Of a stretch of 64,000 bases of DNA, positions 50,510 through 59,573 are shown piece after piece; within the stretch, counting starts at the first letter, position 1, and every line of letters starts with the position of its first letter. The notes below the pieces were generated by a model, which saw only the letters and a program-made list of their open reading frames with translations, did not search any database and was not told the origin of the DNA. The stretch spans positions 62,001 through 126,000 of the forward strand of contig JAQCCM010000002.1 of assembly GCA_027621175.1 (NCBI GenBank), written 5' to 3'. The position numbers and the translations under genes were made by a program. This stretch comes from Bacteroidota bacterium (GTDB taxonomy: Bacteria; Bacteroidota; Bacteroidia; Flavobacteriales; Flavobacteriaceae).

Positions 50510-51540
50510 TGCAGGTAGATTTTAAAAAATATACACTTGATTTTAAACGTCCTAGTGGAACTTCTAGAGGGATTTTGCGCCAAAAAGAAACCTATTTTAT
50601 TGAAATTATAGATGGAAACCGTTGTGGTGTAGGCGAATGTGGATTGTTTCGAGGGCTTAGTTACGATGACGTGCCTGATTTTGAGATGCAATTGGCAGCC
50701 GTGTGTAATGCCTTAGAAGCGGGAGAAGATACCTCGGCGCTGTGTGCCAATTATCCCTCCATACAAATGGGCGTGGAAATGGCGCTTCTGTCCTTTAATT
50801 CCCCTACGCCATTTCAATTGTTTGACACGGCGTTCAGTCGTAATCAGCAGCCCATTCCTATAAACGGATTGGTTTGGATGGGTGATATCGCCTTTATGCG
50901 CCAACAAGTATTTGACAAAATAGATGCAGGGTTTAATTGCATCAAATTAAAAATTGGGGCGTTAGATTTTGCTGAAGAATGTCAATTGTTGACAGAAATT
51001 CGAGAACGCTATTCCGCTGAGGAAGTAACCCTCCGCGTGGATGCCAATGGTGCTTTTACTGCTTGTGAGGCTTTAGATAAATTAAAGATTTTGGCAACGT
51101 TCGATTTGCATAGCATTGAGCAACCCATAGCTGCAGGGCAACCCGAAGCATTAGCCGATTTATGCGCCAAAACCCCCTTGCCTATTGCCCTAGACGAGGA
51201 ACTTATTGGGGTATTGCAACACGATGATAAAAGTAGATTGTTGGATAAAATCAAACCGCAATATATCATTCTAAAACCCAGTTTATTGGGTGGTTTTGCT
51301 GCGTCAGAGGAGTGGATTCGTCTTGCGGAAGAACGCAATATATCGTGGTGGGTAACCTCTGCTCTTGAAAGCAACATTGGCCTAAACGCCATTGCACAAT
51401 GGACGGCATCGCTACAAACTTTCACACCGCAAGGACTTGGAACTGGTAGCCTGTTCACAAATAACATCGATAGTCCGTTGGTAGTAACAGCAGGTGTTTT
51501 GCGTTACGACAATTCCCTATCTTGGAAGTATCATTTTTAA
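50509..51540 (+). CDS. menC: o-Succinylbenzoate synthase
   Basis: Enolase-superfamily enzyme dehydrating SHCHC to o-succinylbenzoate. It has 343 residues. The catalytic lysine is in NCIKLKIGALDF (about 144-155), the metal ligands in RVDANGAFT (about 180), SIEQPI (about 204) and ALDEELIG (about 228), and the second lysine lies in YIILKPSLLGG (about 255-265). The ATG overlaps the menA stop by one base. Confidence 0.94.
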   Translation: MQVDFKKYTLDFKRPSGTSRGILRQKETYFIEIIDGNRCGVGECGLFRGLSYDDVPDFEMQLAAVCNALEAGEDTSALCANYPSIQMGVEMALLSFNSPTPFQLFDTAFSRNQQPIPINGLVWMGDIAFMRQQVFDKIDAGFNCIKLKIGALDFAEECQLLTEIRERYSAEEVTLRVDANGAFTACEALDKLKILATFDLHSIEQPIAAGQPEALADLCAKTPLPIALDEELIGVLQHDDKSRLLDKIKPQYIILKPSLLGGFAASEEWIRLAEERNISWWVTSALESNIGLNAIAQWTASLQTFTPQGLGTGSLFTNNIDSPLVVTAGVLRYDNSLSWKYHF

Positions 51541-51541
51541 A

Positions 51542-52594
51542 ATGGAATTACACCCACAATTTCGACTTAACGGAACAGCATACAGCCATAACAGCCTGCT
51601 TGCGGCAGCCAAACAATGGCAAAAATCCACTGATAGCGAACAAAAAGAATTGGGGTTGTTTTTGGAAGCATGGCTGCAAGACCAGGATACCATAACCGTT
51701 CATACATCGGGTTCTACTGGAGTACCAAAACCATTGGAAGTTTCCAAAGCTGCTATGAAAGCGTCTGCGGAACAAACCGCTGCTTTTTTTAACCTATCGC
51801 CGGGCAATACCGCCTTACTTTGTTTACCCATACAGTATATAGCAGGAAAAATGATGTTGGTACGTGCTATGGTTATCGGGTTTGATTTAGACCTCATTGC
51901 TCCAAAAACTCAACTTGACCTAGAAGGCAAAACCTACGATTTCGCTGCACTGATTCCCCTACAAGCCAGTGCAACTTTTGAATTGTTAGGCGATATAAAA
52001 AAAATACTCATAGGAGGTGCACCCATTCCTGCTGCATTACGCAAATCCTTGGCAAAAAAGCATCCGCATTGCATAGAAACCTATGGTATGACAGAAACCC
52101 TCACCCATGTGGCCACACGGCCTGTTAGCGATCCTCCTGTTCCCTTTACAGCAATGCCAAATATAGGCATTGACATGGATGCTGATAATTGTTTGATATT
52201 GACGGTGCCTTATATTTCAAAAACAGCTATTCGCACAAATGATGTTGTGGAGCTTGTTGCTGAAAGATCATTTCGATTACTGGGCAGACGTGACTTTGTC
52301 ATTAATTCGGGTGGAAAGAAAATATTCCCAGAGCAGTTGGAAGAAAAGTTAGCTCCGTTTTTGGATACCCCTTTCTTTTTCGCGGGAATTCCAGATGCAA
52401 CACTGGGCGAGAAATTAATTCTTGTATTGGCAGGAAATACCAAAGAAAAACACGCGGCGCTGGAAATCGTAACTCAGGCATTGGGCGCAGACAAACACCA
52501 TGTCCCCAAAGAAGTGGTTTGCGTTGAGGCTTTTGTACTCACAAAATCAGGAAAATTAGATCGAATGGCTACCTTAAAAAAAGTTGTGGACTAG
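51542..52594 (+). CDS. menE: o-Succinylbenzoate--CoA ligase
   Basis: Adds CoA to o-succinylbenzoate. It has 350 residues from the ATG at 51542, short for the family (often about 450-490), but this truncated ANL form is usual in Bacteroidetes. Motifs: VHTSGSTGVPKPLEVSK (about 52-68), IGGAPIPAALRKSL (about 158-171), ETYGMTETLTH (about 178-188), and the C-terminal LGRRDFVINSGGKKIFPEQLE. The open frame from 51494 overlaps menC and was rejected. It ends the men group; no terminator is evident. Confidence 0.92.
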   Translation: MELHPQFRLNGTAYSHNSLLAAAKQWQKSTDSEQKELGLFLEAWLQDQDTITVHTSGSTGVPKPLEVSKAAMKASAEQTAAFFNLSPGNTALLCLPIQYIAGKMMLVRAMVIGFDLDLIAPKTQLDLEGKTYDFAALIPLQASATFELLGDIKKILIGGAPIPAALRKSLAKKHPHCIETYGMTETLTHVATRPVSDPPVPFTAMPNIGIDMDADNCLILTVPYISKTAIRTNDVVELVAERSFRLLGRRDFVINSGGKKIFPEQLEEKLAPFLDTPFFFAGIPDATLGEKLILVLAGNTKEKHAALEIVTQALGADKHHVPKEVVCVEAFVLTKSGKLDRMATLKKVVD

Positions 52595-52615
52595 GTATAG
52601 CATTTCTTTCAAGTC

Positions 52616-52657
52616 AGTTCGAGTGTTCCGGCGGAACGTCGGAATGTATCGAGAACT
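52616..52657. repeat. Imperfect palindrome, REP-like
   Basis: AGTTCGAGTGTTCCG at the left pairs with CGGAATGTATCGAGAACT at the right apart from three unpaired bases, and the centre holds the perfect hairpin GTTCC-GGC-GGAAC. The ends (GTTCGAG ... CGAGAACT) look like dispersed intergenic repeats common in Flavobacteriia. Confidence 0.6.
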
Positions 52658-52689
52658 ATTTCAGTAAACCCCTTTTGGGCATGGTTAAA

Positions 52690-52725
52690 TCTGAAACTAG
52701 CCTGCCTGCGGTAGGCAACTTCAGA
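52690..52725. repeat. Palindromic element with GCCTGCC/GGTAGGC stem
   Basis: The outer arms TCTGAA (52690) and TTCAGA (52720) enclose an inner stem GCCTGCC-TGC-GGTAGGC with one G-T wobble. The GC-rich inner part stands out from its AT-rich surroundings and recalls dispersed repeats. Confidence 0.55.
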
Positions 52726-52777
52726 CTGACAAAATATAGCTTTTTTGATAGCATCACAGACAAGCCCAATTTGTCAG
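52726..52777. repeat. Inverted repeat CTGACAAA / TTTGTCAG
   Basis: Eight-base perfect arms (52726-52733 and 52770-52777) with a 36-base loop, directly abutting the preceding element. It could be part of a larger composite repeat or chance in AT-rich DNA. Confidence 0.35.
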
Positions 52778-53004
52778 CATTGAGCTTGATGGGACACAAC
52801 ATTCAGCCAGCCAAAAAACACCGCCTCATTAACATAATTTTAACAAAAAACCGATTTTCAAAGTAAGGTAAATATGTTTTTAACGGAATTCGCAAAAAAA
52901 CGCCCTTTTTGGACTAAAACCTTGCTATTTCAGTGTTTTTGGTTTTGTAGTTAGGAGTCAATTGAGAAACTTCGAACTTAATTAACTATTAAAACCAAAA
53001 TCAT

Positions 53005-56000
53005 ATGAACTACATGAAACATATAGGAGTGCTGGTTTTAGCGCTTATGAGTACGGCGCTATACGCACAAACCGTTTCTGGTACCGTAACGGATGAAAAC
53101 AATCAACCCCTACCCGGTGCAACCGTTGTGGTGCAAGGCGCAAACACAGGAACAACCACTGACTTTGATGGAAACTATCAAATTCGTGCCACACAAGGGC
53201 AAACCCTTGTATTTAGCTATGTAGGCTACACTACGCAAAATGTAGTGGTAAGTAGCGCAACGCATAGCGTAAGCTTGCAGACTGATAATGCACTGGATGA
53301 GGTGGTGGTTTTAGGGTATAGTACCCAAAACAGAAGTGAAATGACAGGTTCAGCAGTACAAGTTGGAGCTGATCAGATTAATAATTTTCCTGTAACATCA
53401 GCAGACCAAGTACTCCAAGGGAAAGTAGCGGGACTTTCACTTTCTACCACTTCTGGAGTACCAGGTTCAGTTCAAAACATTCGCATTCGAGGTAGAAGTT
53501 CTGTAACAGCATCTAATGAACCACTTTTTGTAATTGACGGAGTCCCAGTTAATAACTCTGGACTATAGCGTTCAACATCAAGATCAACTTTTTCACCTTT
53601 AGCAAATATAAGCCCTGAAAGTATTGAATCTATTACAGTTTTAAAAGACCCCTCATCAACTGCTCCTTATGGTGCAAGAGGAACAAACGGTGTCATAGTT
53701 ATCACTACCAAGAAAGGTAGGTCAGGTGGAACACCGACCATATCATTATCAACTAGCATGGGCTTTCAGAATGATGCAATTAATGGTCCTGAAATGCTCA
53801 CCGGTGCAGAGCGAGAAATGCTTTACTACGAGGGAATTTTAAACACTTATGGGACAAAAAACAACCTTAGTAATTTAGAAGATGCTAAGAACTTTTATCT
53901 AAAAAATCCTAAAACTTTTGGTACAAGATACAAAGTTTGGAATGATGGTGGCCGGAAAGAAACGCGTTGGCAAGATTACATAACAAATAAAAATGCCCCC
54001 ATTCGAACTTATGACATATCTGCAACTGGCGGTAATGAAAACATCAGTTACTTCATTTCATTTGGTCATTTGGATCAAGAAGCAACTGTAATTGGAGCTT
54101 CGGCCAAAAGATATACAGGTACAATGAATTTTAACATCAAACTCAGTGATGCATTTAGATATAACACACAAAACAATGTAGGATATGCAGAACAAGACGG
54201 GGTGTTAGAACAAAGTGCCTATTTTGCTTCTGCTCGCGCTGTAAAATTCTTTAGCCCACCTATATGGAGCCCATATAACCCTGATGGTAGTTATAATTTC
54301 AAGCAACAGGGTGGTAACTATAACCCAATTTATTTAGCTAAAAATGATATAAACCTTTCTAAGGTAACTCGTATCACATCAAATAATACAATCACATGGA
54401 ATACACCAATAGATAACTTAATATTCAAACACACCCTAGGTGTTGATAACCAACGTATTAACTATAAGGTTTATTCCAACAGAACACATGGCGGGGGGGC
54501 TGACGTTGGTGGTCAAGCTACTGTAGCTGATTTAAATAGAACTGTTTATACCATCCAAAACTCATTAAACTATCATCTTAATTTTGATGATCACTCATTT
54601 AGTTTTACAGCCTTACAAGAATATCAAAACAATAGAAGCTCTTGGATTTCAGCAAATGGAGAATCATTTGCTGCCGATGGGCTAACGAATCTAGATAGCG
54701 CAGGTAAACCGACTGCTATAGGAAGTGGTTTTTCTGACTGGCATTTAGGTTCATACTTAGGGTTATTAAATTACAATTACAAAGGGAAATACTTATTTAA
54801 TAGTTCCTACCGCAGAGAAGGAAACTCACGTTTTGACCCAAATACAAGATGGGGAGATTTTTGGTCAGTTGGATTAGGATGGAACATTCACAAAGAAAAC
54901 TTTTTGGATAATGTCTCATTTATAGACAACCTTAAGTTGCGTGCTTCTTATGGGCTTACTGGAAACGCTGGAATTGGATTAAACACCTATCAATCAAAAC
55001 TAGGGTTTAGCTCTGATTATGGTGGAACGGCTGCTGTTTTCCCCTCTTCATACGGACAATCAGGGTTACGTTGGGAAATTGCTAGCTCATTTGAAGCAGG
55101 ATTAGAGTTTGACCTTTTCGATAACCGCATTAATGGTGTTTTTAACTACTATGAGCGTAAAACAGAAGACATGCTTCAAGAAGTTCCACTTTCGAGAACG
55201 TCAGGTCATAATCAGCAAAATAAAAATATAGGCGAAATGATTAATAGCGGAATTGAAGTTGAGTTAGGGGGCGCCATAATTAGTAAAGATGACGTGACAC
55301 TTACTCTGAGTGGTCAGATAGGAACTAATAAAAATATCGTAACTAAGCTCGCTAAGGATGGAAAAGGTCAAGAGATAAATATAACAAATACAACCCGCCG
55401 AGTAGCCACAGGCAAAACTGTTTATGAATGGTACATGGTAAATTATGCAGGCGTAAATCCTGATAATGGAAATGCACTCTATTACACTGATGAAACTCGC
55501 AAGGCTACAACAGAAGATTTTACCAAAGCAAAACGTGCTTTTCAAGGTAAAGGGGCTATTCCTACATTATTAGCTGGTATTAATATAAATTTTACCTACA
55601 AAAATTTCTTCTTAAGCGCACAAGCTAACTATGCGGGTGGTCATAAGGTCTGGGAAGATTGGACTCGTTATACAAATAGTTCTGGTAGGTTTAGTACCGA
55701 CTATTATAACGGAATAAATAAATTACTTAAAAGATGGCAAAAACCAGGTGATAAGACTGATGTACCAAAAATCACACATAGTACAGCACCATGGCGTACC
55801 CACAATCGCTTTTTATATGATGGTGACTATATACGTTTACGTGATTTAACACTTGGGGTCAATTTAAACAACAAAGCATTGGGTGAAGTAGGCATTACAA
55901 ACCTTAAAGTTTATGTCCGAGGTTTAAATCTATATACCTGGGTAAAAGACAAAAACTTTCAGTACGATCCAGAAGTTTCAGCTGAGGGTATTGCCTCACT

Positions 56001-56052
56001 AACAAACCCTCCAACAAAAAATTTCATATTAAGAGTTAACATTAAATTTTAA
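53005..56052 (+). pseudogene. SusC/RagA TonB-dependent transporter interrupted by an in-frame TAG
   Basis: Outer-membrane nutrient transporter. The signal peptide (MKHIGVLVLALMSTALYAQ) is followed by a carboxypeptidase-like domain (VSGTVTDENNQPLPGATVVV), a plug domain (NNFPVTSADQVLQGKVAGLS; VITTKKGRSGG after the stop) and a long barrel ending NFILRVNIKF. Codon 188 is TAG (53566-53568), in the plug after PVNNSGL. The frame then runs unbroken in the same phase (RSTSRSTFSPLANISPESIE) to the TAA at 56050, for 1,015 residues if read through. A single base change would restore it. Either a recent inactivation or an error; other genes here use TAG as stop, so recoding is unlikely. It is the partner of the susD five bases downstream. 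Confidence 0.85.
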
Positions 56053-56056
56053 ATCA

Positions 56057-57427
56057 ATGAAAAAAATAATTTTCTATATAAGTTTTATTCTAACTTTAGT
56101 ATGCTCAACGCAGTGTACTACAGACGATTTAGACCCAACGCTGGCCCAAGAAAAAGAACTTGGTGTAAGTATTAACAATTTTGAAGACCTTCAAGGAATA
56201 TTAAAAGGAGCTTTAAACAGAATGACCCAATCTGATTATTACGGAAGATATTTTATTATTTATGACGAAATTAGGGGCGATCATGTATTTGCAAATGGAA
56301 ATTCTGGACGTTTTCAAACAGAAGGAACTCTTCAATATATACCTTCAAATAATAGAGGTATTTGGAGTAGAGCTTATGCTGTCATTGCTTCAAGTAATAT
56401 TATCATAAATGTTGATCTATCAAAAATTGATGGAGAGGCTAATAAAACAAAACATATTCAAGGTCAAGCATATTTGTTAAGGGGTCTTGCACATTTTGAC
56501 TTATTGCGCCAATATGGACAGCAATATGCTAGCAGTGGAAAACTAGGGGTCCCATACGTTACTAATTACAAAGGGGAAAATACCATTCCCCCAAGAAATA
56601 CTATAGCTGAAACGGTTTCCAACATATACAAGGATTTTGACAGTGCATACAGCATGATGAATGATGCTATTTCTAATGACAAGCAGTATCCTTCAAAACT
56701 GACTGCAAAAGCACTTGAAAGTAGATTAGCTCTGTATATGGGTGACTGGAATAGAGCAGAAGTTGCTGCAAAAGTTGTAATAGATTCAGGAAAATATACT
56801 ATTGCTAAATCAACTGATTATGTGGCTAGTTTTGAAAACGACAATACCTCAAATTCGATTTTTGAATTAGCCTTTAGCAGTACTGACAATATCGGCATTA
56901 ATGGGCTAGGATACATCTATAGAGGAGTTAACTATGGAGACATTGAAGTCTTACCATTTGTAAAATCCATTTTTGATACTGTCGCGGATATTAGGTATGG
57001 AGTTTTTGGATACGAAGGGAAAAAATTTCGTAACATGGGAAAATACCCTGAATTACAAGGCTACGACAACATTTCGGTGATTAGGATAGAAGAAGTTTTT
57101 TTAAATTATGCTGAGGCACTTATGGAACAAGGTAAAAATACTGAGGCTTTAGAACAAATAAATAAGTTGGTTAACGAGCGTGGCATACCAAAATATTCAG
57201 GAACATTAACTAAAGATCAGATTTTAATTGAACGTCAACGTGAGTTAATTTTTGAAGGCTTCCGATTTTTTGATTTAACAAGGACTGGAAAAGGAATTCC
57301 AATTGTGGATCAGTTACAAAATATAAGTAAGGCAGTTCCTGCCAATGACTACAGATTGGCATTACCAATACCACTTGTTGAAATGGATGCCAATTCTAAT
57401 ATGATACAAAACTCTGGATATGATTAA
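56057..57427 (+). CDS. SusD/RagB-family outer-membrane lipoprotein
   Basis: Surface nutrient-binding lipoprotein of 456 residues that caps a SusC channel. The N-terminal signal runs to Cys16 or Cys20 (LVCSTQCTTDDLDP); the acidic TTDD after Cys20 resembles the Bacteroidetes surface-export signal, favouring Cys20. TPR-like helices are seen (HIQGQAYLLRGLAHFDLLRQ, about 134-153), and the C-terminal SusD signature is RQRELIFEGFRFFDLTRTGK (about 394-413). It starts five bases after the interrupted susC. The ligand is unknown. Confidence 0.92.
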   Translation: MKKIIFYISFILTLVCSTQCTTDDLDPTLAQEKELGVSINNFEDLQGILKGALNRMTQSDYYGRYFIIYDEIRGDHVFANGNSGRFQTEGTLQYIPSNNRGIWSRAYAVIASSNIIINVDLSKIDGEANKTKHIQGQAYLLRGLAHFDLLRQYGQQYASSGKLGVPYVTNYKGENTIPPRNTIAETVSNIYKDFDSAYSMMNDAISNDKQYPSKLTAKALESRLALYMGDWNRAEVAAKVVIDSGKYTIAKSTDYVASFENDNTSNSIFELAFSSTDNIGINGLGYIYRGVNYGDIEVLPFVKSIFDTVADIRYGVFGYEGKKFRNMGKYPELQGYDNISVIRIEEVFLNYAEALMEQGKNTEALEQINKLVNERGIPKYSGTLTKDQILIERQRELIFEGFRFFDLTRTGKGIPIVDQLQNISKAVPANDYRLALPIPLVEMDANSNMIQNSGYD

Positions 57428-57451
57428 AAACATCTAATAAATATTAACCCC

Positions 57452-57477
57452 CCCGCCACTTTGGCGGGTTTTTTTTT
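57452..57477 (+). terminator. Hairpin terminator after susD
   Basis: CCCGCCA (57452-57458) pairs with TGGCGGG (57462-57468), with a CTT loop and nine T residues. A strong factor-independent terminator closing the first susCD transcript. Confidence 0.92.
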
Positions 57478-57484
57478 ACCTTAG
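57477..57484 (+). promoter_or_regulatory. Probable -7 box of the subtilase gene (TACCTTAG)
   Basis: Seven of eight bases match TAnnTTTG, and it abuts the T tract of the terminator. It ends exactly four bases before the ATG, as at three other genes in this window. Confidence 0.45.
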
Positions 57485-57488
57485 AACC

Positions 57489-59462
57489 ATGAAAAAGAAA
57501 CTTGCCTTTTTCGGCATATTGCTTTTTTTTGTGTCTTGCGTGTCATTAACGGGGGGAAGTACTACCCCAACGCCACAAGAAAAAAAAGCCCAACAAAAGC
57601 AAGCGCTTAAAGATCGTTTGCAACGTACAATGTCGGAGCAAAACCACGTAATTGACAGCTTAATCGCTGCCAAAGACTCAAGGTTAAAAAAAGACAAAAA
57701 CGGGAAATATATCCGTCCAAATTGGGTATCGAACTCAGGAACACCCTTGTATTACAGCACCAATAAACGTTCGTCGCGAAAGGCCATTAAGGCCGATGCC
57801 CTTGCTCCTACGGGTACGCTTGGGTTAAGTCTAAACGGGGATGGCATCCATATAGGTATTTGGGATGCGGGGCATATTTTTGCAGCTCATGACGAGTTTA
57901 CCGGCGGTACTAATTTTAATGGATACCAAGTTCCTATAGAAATCGCAGATTCCACAGCAGCCAACATATGGCACGGGCATCCAACATCCGTAGCGTCCAT
58001 TATATTGGCTAAAGGCATCTTAGAAAACGACAACTTCGACATATCGGGGATTGCTCCTCAATTAGCAAAAGTGTATAGCTACGATTGGCATAGGGATGTT
58101 TACGAGATTTTTGAACAGCTTCAAACCAATAATAACACGGATTTTATTCTTTCCAATCATTCTTATGGCATTCCATTACTGGACGAAAACAATTCGCTTC
58201 TACTTGAAAGTGAAGAAATTGGCGGATACAGTTTATGGAGTTCTTTCATAGATCAAATAGCGTTTGCGTATCCAAATTACCTGCACGTTTTAGCAGCAGG
58301 AAACGATGGGTATAAATCCTATCCCAGTCAGGCTGTTGCGGGTTTGGATCAACTTACAGGCTCAACTACTGCCAAAAACGTCCTTACGGTAGGAAGTTTT
58401 TCTATGAATAACAACAGCGAAAATTTTACCGCAACAGGATTTAGCAGTGCAGGCCCAACCAATGATTTTAGAATAAAACCCGAAATATGCGCTGCTGGTC
58501 AAAATTTGGGTGCTGCAATTTGGGATAAGAACAATCCAGAAGCTACAAATAATTATGAAGCTTCAAGTGGTACTTCTTTTGCTTCGCCTGGCGCAGCAGC
58601 AGCTGTGGCATTGTTGCAACAACTATACAAACAAACCCACAATGGCTATATGCGTGGGGCTACCGTAAAAGCCTTGCTTTGTCACACAGCAGATGATATT
58701 TCGCAATGGGGCGATCTAGACATCACTGGACCTGATACAAAAACAGGATATGGAGCCATAAATATGGAAAAAGCAGCTGCGCTTATCCAAAAAGATGCTG
58801 ATGAAAGCAATACTATTGTGGAGTTTGAACTTAATGAACGTGAGACAAAAACACTTTATTTTCAATCACTTAATCAAGGAACTCTGACGGCTACACTCAG
58901 CTGGTACGATCCACAAGCGGAAGAAAATGCTACAAACACACTCGTCAACGATCTAGACTTAAGAATAATCCAGAACAACACGACCTATTTCCCTTGGAAA
59001 TTACCAACAGACGTACAACAAACCGTTGCTGTTTTGGGTGATAATAGCGCCGATAACTTAGAACATATAAACATATCTGAAAACTTAGGTGGAGCATATA
59101 AAATTGAAATAAGTCATAAGGGTACCTTAATAAATAGGAGTCAGGACTTTTCGCTGATTCTTTCTGGGCCCGGCCTAGTTGTAACAAACGAGGAATCTTT
59201 AACAGAGATCAGCAAAAACAATTTTTTGTTGGCGCCTATGCCTGCTGAAGCTTACTTTACTGTCACAGCAGTAAACAACAAGCTACCTTTCCGAGGCTTA
59301 CGATTGCTTAGCATTAGTGGAAGTGAGGTTAAGCGCACCACTAAAGACGTGTTTTCGCTTAGCTCTTTGCGTTTTGACGTAAGCTATTTGGCCTCAGGCA
59401 GGTATATTTTGGAAATAGAAACACCAAGCGGCAACATTTTTAAACATGTATTAATTCGCTGA
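57489..59462 (+). CDS. Subtilisin-like (S8) protease with type IX secretion sorting domain
   Basis: Exported serine protease of 657 residues. The signal peptide ends in FFVSCVS; Cys17 could be lipidated. The catalytic triad is Asp126 (GIWDAG), His164 (HGHPTSVAS) and Ser363 (GTSFASPGA), with oxyanion Asn272 (AAGNDG). A P-domain-like jelly roll follows (about 430-565). The last 80 or so residues (NNFLLAPMPAEAYFTVTAVN to GNIFKHVLIR) form a type A T9SS sorting domain, so the enzyme is expected to cross the outer membrane through PorSS. It sits between two SusCD pairs, consistent with digesting protein outside the cell before peptide uptake. Confidence 0.9.
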   Translation: MKKKLAFFGILLFFVSCVSLTGGSTTPTPQEKKAQQKQALKDRLQRTMSEQNHVIDSLIAAKDSRLKKDKNGKYIRPNWVSNSGTPLYYSTNKRSSRKAIKADALAPTGTLGLSLNGDGIHIGIWDAGHIFAAHDEFTGGTNFNGYQVPIEIADSTAANIWHGHPTSVASIILAKGILENDNFDISGIAPQLAKVYSYDWHRDVYEIFEQLQTNNNTDFILSNHSYGIPLLDENNSLLLESEEIGGYSLWSSFIDQIAFAYPNYLHVLAAGNDGYKSYPSQAVAGLDQLTGSTTAKNVLTVGSFSMNNNSENFTATGFSSAGPTNDFRIKPEICAAGQNLGAAIWDKNNPEATNNYEASSGTSFASPGAAAAVALLQQLYKQTHNGYMRGATVKALLCHTADDISQWGDLDITGPDTKTGYGAINMEKAAALIQKDADESNTIVEFELNERETKTLYFQSLNQGTLTATLSWYDPQAEENATNTLVNDLDLRIIQNNTTYFPWKLPTDVQQTVAVLGDNSADNLEHINISENLGGAYKIEISHKGTLINRSQDFSLILSGPGLVVTNEESLTEISKNNFLLAPMPAEAYFTVTAVNNKLPFRGLRLLSISGSEVKRTTKDVFSLSSLRFDVSYLASGRYILEIETPSGNIFKHVLIR

Positions 59463-59573
59463 TTCACGATGTAAGTTGTTAGTTTGAACAGTTTTAAATT
59501 TAAACTCACAAATAAAATTTGTTTATTTAACAATTAATTAACATATTTGGAGTTGCTAACAATCAAAATAATT

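Larger units (their letters stand above)
52595..53004. other. Gene-free region with palindromic elements
   Basis: These 410 bases between menE and the first susC have no convincing gene. The left half holds three inverted repeats (52616-52657, 52690-52725, 52726-52777). The right half is AT-rich and probably holds the susC promoter and leader; the best -7 candidate is TATGTTTT near 52873. Confidence 0.6.

Noticed and set aside
53566-53568. TAG in susC read as an amino acid (recoding)
   Set aside because: queE and menB in this window end in TAG with correctly placed next genes, and no pyrrolysine machinery is seen. A nonsense mutation or error is simpler.
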